From assembly GCA_902810755.1 (NCBI GenBank), contig CADDYT010000214.1, positions 1 to 8,249 on the forward strand: 8,249 bases of DNA. The letters are read 5' to 3'. The position numbers were made by a program, and so were the translations under genes. The notes beneath the pieces are model-generated. The model worked only from the letters and a program-made list of their open reading frames with translations, was not told where the DNA came from and made no database searches. Shown piece after piece: positions 6,011 to 8,249 of this stretch; the first letter of the stretch is position 1, and each line of letters starts with the position of its first letter. The stretch is from Chloroflexota bacterium (GTDB taxonomy: Bacteria > Chloroflexota > Ktedonobacteria > Ktedonobacterales > Ktedonobacteraceae).

Positions 6011-7297
6011 GTGAAGCGTATTACGGTCATGTTTGTCATCTCGTTCGTTCTGGCAGTGTTAGCAGTATTTGCCAGCGGTGTTACCAGCACTGCCGGTGCA
6101 TTCAGAGCGGTCACAGCCTCGACCACGTACCCCGGCGTCCCCAATGGATACGGATACGCCAGCTATGTCATAACACCAACCGGCTCAGGCAGCGTCAACT
6201 ATGGCCCTATTGTGCCGGTTTCGCTGAGTTGTACCGCTCCACCTGCCGCGAACACCATCACAAACTCTGGCCCCGCCCTACCATCAAACGCGCTGGTTGG
6301 CTCTGGTAGCGCGGTATCAACGATTACGATCAATCGTACTACAACCAGTTTGAGCGTGCAGACGAGCGAAGATATCCATAATTTTCGCATACTCGGCGGT
6401 GCAATCGCGGCCAGCGAGATTCACGCAGTCGTGACCAGTACAGCCACAGCAGCCGGAGCAACAAGTGCCAACAGTTCTTCATTCAGTGGACTCACCATCG
6501 CCGGGCTTCCCGTAAACAGTAGTCCAGCCCCTAACACAAACCTGGCTCTTCCCGGTTTTGGTTCTGTCATCCTGAATGAGCAGAGTGGCCCGTTCAATGG
6601 CGCAAAAACGACCAGCATTGGCGTCATTATGATGGACATTCGTATTACGGCTCTGAACGCTGTCGGGCTGACCCCTGGCACCCGTATCATTATAGCTTTC
6701 GTCCAGAGCGCGGTTCAGCCATCGGCTGTCCACGCCGTCGCTTACAGCCTCTATGCTTCGGGCCTCGGCGGGTCAACTCCTGCCATCGGACCGGTAGCAA
6801 TTGCTGGAACGAGCTGCCAGGGAGGTTCCTCGACGGTCGGCCTCAACGGATACAGCACACCCCCTCTCGGCAACACAGGAAGCGAAACGAGCAGCGTATC
6901 GGGGCAGATTACCGCTTCCAGCGCCACCGCAAGCGCCCAGAACAGCATATCAAATGTGAATTTGCTCAACGGCCTGATTTCCGCCGATAAGATAGCGACT
7001 GTAGCCAATGCAAGCTGGGATGGCACGGGGTCTCGCTCTGGATCGGCAACCTTCGTGAATGTAAAGATCGCCGGTTCACCTCTCCCCACAAACCTGGCCC
7101 CCAACACCCGCAGGAATCTGTCAGGCATCGGATATGTTATAGTGAATGAGCAGTACGGCAGTAATAATGCATCAGAGGCCACAGAATCTGTGATCGGCCT
7201 GGATATCTACATCACGGTATCCAACAACTCTGTTGGCCTGCCAGTCGGAGCGCGAATTGTTGTGAGTCTCGCATCCGCAAGCGCATCGAGCTACTAG
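6011..7297 (+). CDS. Secreted two-repeat protein, choice-of-anchor P-like
   Basis: This is a 428-residue predicted exported protein. It starts at GTG 6011, seven bases after aaaggag. Residues 1-30 form a Sec signal peptide: KR, a hydrophobic core VMFVISFVLAVLAVFASG, and probable cleavage near STAGA (26-30). The mature part is rich in Ser, Thr, Ala and Gly and consists of two similar units, about 49-235 and 241-428. Matching segments are ILGGAIAASEIHAV (127-140) and LLNGLISADKIATV (318-331), LTIAGLPV and VKIAGSPL, PAPNTNLALPGFGSVILNEQ (172-191) and LAPNTRRNLSGIGYVIVNEQ (362-381), and GLTPGTRIIIAF and GLPVGARIVVSL. Each unit has one cysteine (C74, C269). The LPGxGxVxxNEQ and GLIxAxxI patterns resemble the choice-of-anchor P family of extracellular proteins. 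No LPXTG, PEP-type or C-terminal membrane anchor is visible, so it is probably released or held non-covalently. The function is unknown; an envelope or spore-surface role is only a guess. Confidence 0.85.
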   Translation: MKRITVMFVISFVLAVLAVFASGVTSTAGAFRAVTASTTYPGVPNGYGYASYVITPTGSGSVNYGPIVPVSLSCTAPPAANTITNSGPALPSNALVGSGSAVSTITINRTTTSLSVQTSEDIHNFRILGGAIAASEIHAVVTSTATAAGATSANSSSFSGLTIAGLPVNSSPAPNTNLALPGFGSVILNEQSGPFNGAKTTSIGVIMMDIRITALNAVGLTPGTRIIIAFVQSAVQPSAVHAVAYSLYASGLGGSTPAIGPVAIAGTSCQGGSSTVGLNGYSTPPLGNTGSETSSVSGQITASSATASAQNSISNVNLLNGLISADKIATVANASWDGTGSRSGSATFVNVKIAGSPLPTNLAPNTRRNLSGIGYVIVNEQYGSNNASEATESVIGLDIYITVSNNSVGLPVGARIVVSLASASASSY

Positions 7298-7391
7298 CAG
7301 GAACCCGGTTCCACAGCATGCGCGGGCGAGGTAGCATAGCAGGATACAAAACCATAGAGCGTGAGAATCAGCCTGCCCATCATAGTCCATC

Positions 7392-7427
7392 AAATCGAGG
7401 TCGGGGCTATTGCCCTGACCTCGATTT
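7392..7427. terminator. Strong hairpin terminator after the secreted-protein gene
   Basis: aaatcgaggtcggggc (7392-7407) pairs with gccctgacctcgattt (7412-7427) over 16 bp with one G-U pair and a tatt loop. The right arm ends in ttt followed by ctct, giving a modest U-tract. It lies 94 bases after the stop codon of the secreted-protein gene. The arms are A-rich on the left and T-rich on the right, so it could act in both directions. Confidence 0.75.
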
Positions 7428-7438
7428 CTCTGTATACT
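7410..7438 (+). promoter_or_regulatory. Probable promoter of the zinc-ribbon gene
   Basis: TTGCCC (7410-7415) and TATACT (7433-7438) are exactly 17 bases apart, matching four and five of six consensus bases. The -35 box lies within the loop and right arm of the upstream terminator hairpin. Transcription would start near 7445, leaving a leader of about 70 nt. Confidence 0.5.
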
Positions 7439-7439
7439 G

Positions 7440-7498
7440 GAGGTTAGAATAGCTGGTAACGGTACGTATTGCTATACAGGTATTGTCACTCTAACCTC
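7440..7498 (+). repeat. 9-bp inverted repeat spanning the zinc-ribbon gene leader
   Basis: gaggttaga (7440-7448) and tctaacctc (7490-7498) are perfect reverse complements separated by 41 bases. The second arm ends just before the ribosome site aggag (7504-7508). A second pair, ctgtata (7430-7436) and tatacag (7473-7479), interleaves with it. In RNA the 9-bp pairing would form a long leader stem-loop; in DNA it could be a pair of protein sites. Confidence 0.5.
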
Positions 7499-7514
7499 AA
7501 AACAGGAGAATCTG

Positions 7515-8096
7515 ATGGTACAATGTCCTCGTTGTGATACTCTTAATCCTGATACAAACAGGTACTGCGATCAATGTGGGTCTTCCCTTGTGGCCTCAAA
7601 TTTTACATCTCTATCAGCGCAATCAGAATATACTTCCCAGAACGATTATCCATCGTCTCCAGAATACGGATATAGTACGGCCTCACAAATGCTCTTTTAT
7701 CAGAAAATTTCGCCGCCAAAGCCGAAAATCACCGTTATCTGGATTGCTAGAGCAATCCTCTATTTCATCGCCATGTTTTTTGCCGGAGCCGGTCTTTTCG
7801 GATCATTCACATCCATTTCCAGTAGTCACACTATGGTTGGTCTTGGCCTTTTCTTCTGGCTTGGCTTGCTGGTTGCCGCAGTTGTTCTCTTTCTAAGAGT
7901 AAGATATCGTATCCAGCATTTACGTTTCTGGCAACTGGTTGGATGGATATGTGGGACAACAGTTGGAGCGTTTATGGCAACGATACTGGACTCTGCCTTT
8001 TTCCCCGATTTTTCAAAAAACCTTGCAGGCTCCTTCCTCTTTGGCTGCATTGTCCTGCTCTACGGGCTTATCATAGCAGGAGCGGCTCTATGGTAG
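7515..8096 (+). CDS. Zinc-ribbon protein with four predicted membrane helices
   Basis: This 193-residue protein starts at ATG 7515, six bases after aggag. Residues 4-21 form a zinc ribbon, CPRC (4-7) and CDQC (18-21) followed by GSSL, of the short N-terminal type found on many bacterial membrane proteins. A polar Ser/Tyr/Gln-rich linker (about 26-70) follows. Four hydrophobic segments come next at about 72-100, 106-127, 138-158 and 169-191, with the basic loop RVRYRIQHLR (128-137) between the second and third. The zinc ribbon is expected in the cytoplasm. No catalytic motif was recognised and the membrane part matches no family I can name. It has its own probable promoter and leader and appears monocistronic. 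AT content looks higher than in the helicase genes. The function is unknown. Confidence 0.85.
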   Translation: MVQCPRCDTLNPDTNRYCDQCGSSLVASNFTSLSAQSEYTSQNDYPSSPEYGYSTASQMLFYQKISPPKPKITVIWIARAILYFIAMFFAGAGLFGSFTSISSSHTMVGLGLFFWLGLLVAAVVLFLRVRYRIQHLRFWQLVGWICGTTVGAFMATILDSAFFPDFSKNLAGSFLFGCIVLLYGLIIAGAALW

Positions 8097-8127
8097 GGAG
8101 ATTGGTGAGAGAGAATGGCAATAATGC

Positions 8128-8249
8128 CAGGCCACCCACAGAAGGTACCTTCATCAAGGCCAGCCGCCACAGGCCACTCGCCAGGGCTATTCCCAGAAGC
8201 GTTCACTTCTGGCCACCACAGGCCACCCACACCCGCCGACAGGCCACCC
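8128..8249 (+). repeat. Recurring caggccaccc elements at the right edge
   Basis: caggccaccc occurs at 8128-8137, 8219-8228 and 8240-8249, with close relatives caggccactc at 8170-8179 and ggccacca at 8211-8218. The last two full copies are 21 bp apart and the final one runs to the window edge. A perfect 12-bp palindrome gaaggtaccttc (8141-8152) and a 7-bp hairpin, ccagaag (8193-8199) with cttctgg (8206-8212), lie among them. No gene is visible here. It looks like the start of an irregular intergenic repeat array. Confidence 0.65.

Noticed and set aside
1..8249. Composite transposon suggested by outward-facing edge repeats
   Set aside because: No transposase, integrase or clean terminal inverted repeat is present; the shared motif is short and repeated irregularly.

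Overview
The window looks like chromosomal DNA from a moderately GC-rich bacterium. The gene repertoire suggests a Chloroflexota lineage of the Ktedonobacteria type: a RelE-UvrD fusion helicase, a PcrA-like helicase, a TauE/SafE permease, a secreted anchor-P-like protein, and a zinc-ribbon protein with membrane segments. Start codons are a mix of ATG, GTG and TTG behind good Shine-Dalgarno sites. The taxonomic guess rests on gene content and style only and is tentative.

Layout. Positions 1-64 hold nearly two copies of a 37-bp tandem repeat. A minus-strand gene (105-2222) encodes an SF1 UvrD/Rep-type helicase whose first ~95 residues are a RelE/ParE-like toxin fold. A 163-bp divergent promoter region (2223-2385) separates it from a plus-strand UvrD/PcrA-type helicase (2386-4728). 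It contains a good promoter in each direction and a perfect 12-bp palindrome of GntR-operator type. After a 263-bp gap with a probable promoter and two identical 12-bp direct repeats 40 bp apart comes a TauE/SafE membrane permease (4992-5828), ended by a clear intrinsic terminator. Next is a secreted, Ser/Thr/Ala/Gly-rich protein built from two ~190-residue repeats (6011-7297), preceded by a possible 8-codon leader ORF. A strong hairpin terminator follows, overlapping the likely promoter of a small zinc-ribbon protein with four predicted membrane helices (7515-8096). The last ~120 bp are again repeat-rich, with recurring caggccaccc elements.

How the genes relate. Apart from the two divergent helicases, which share a control region, the genes look like independent single-gene transcription units. 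I see no convincing multi-gene pathway. The most unusual item is the toxin-fold/helicase fusion with no antitoxin gene beside it. The second is the repeat family at both edges: each edge, read outward, ends in a GGCCACCC-type element, which suggests the window ends where a dispersed repeat begins. No tRNA, rRNA, CRISPR array, transposase or phage gene was recognised.
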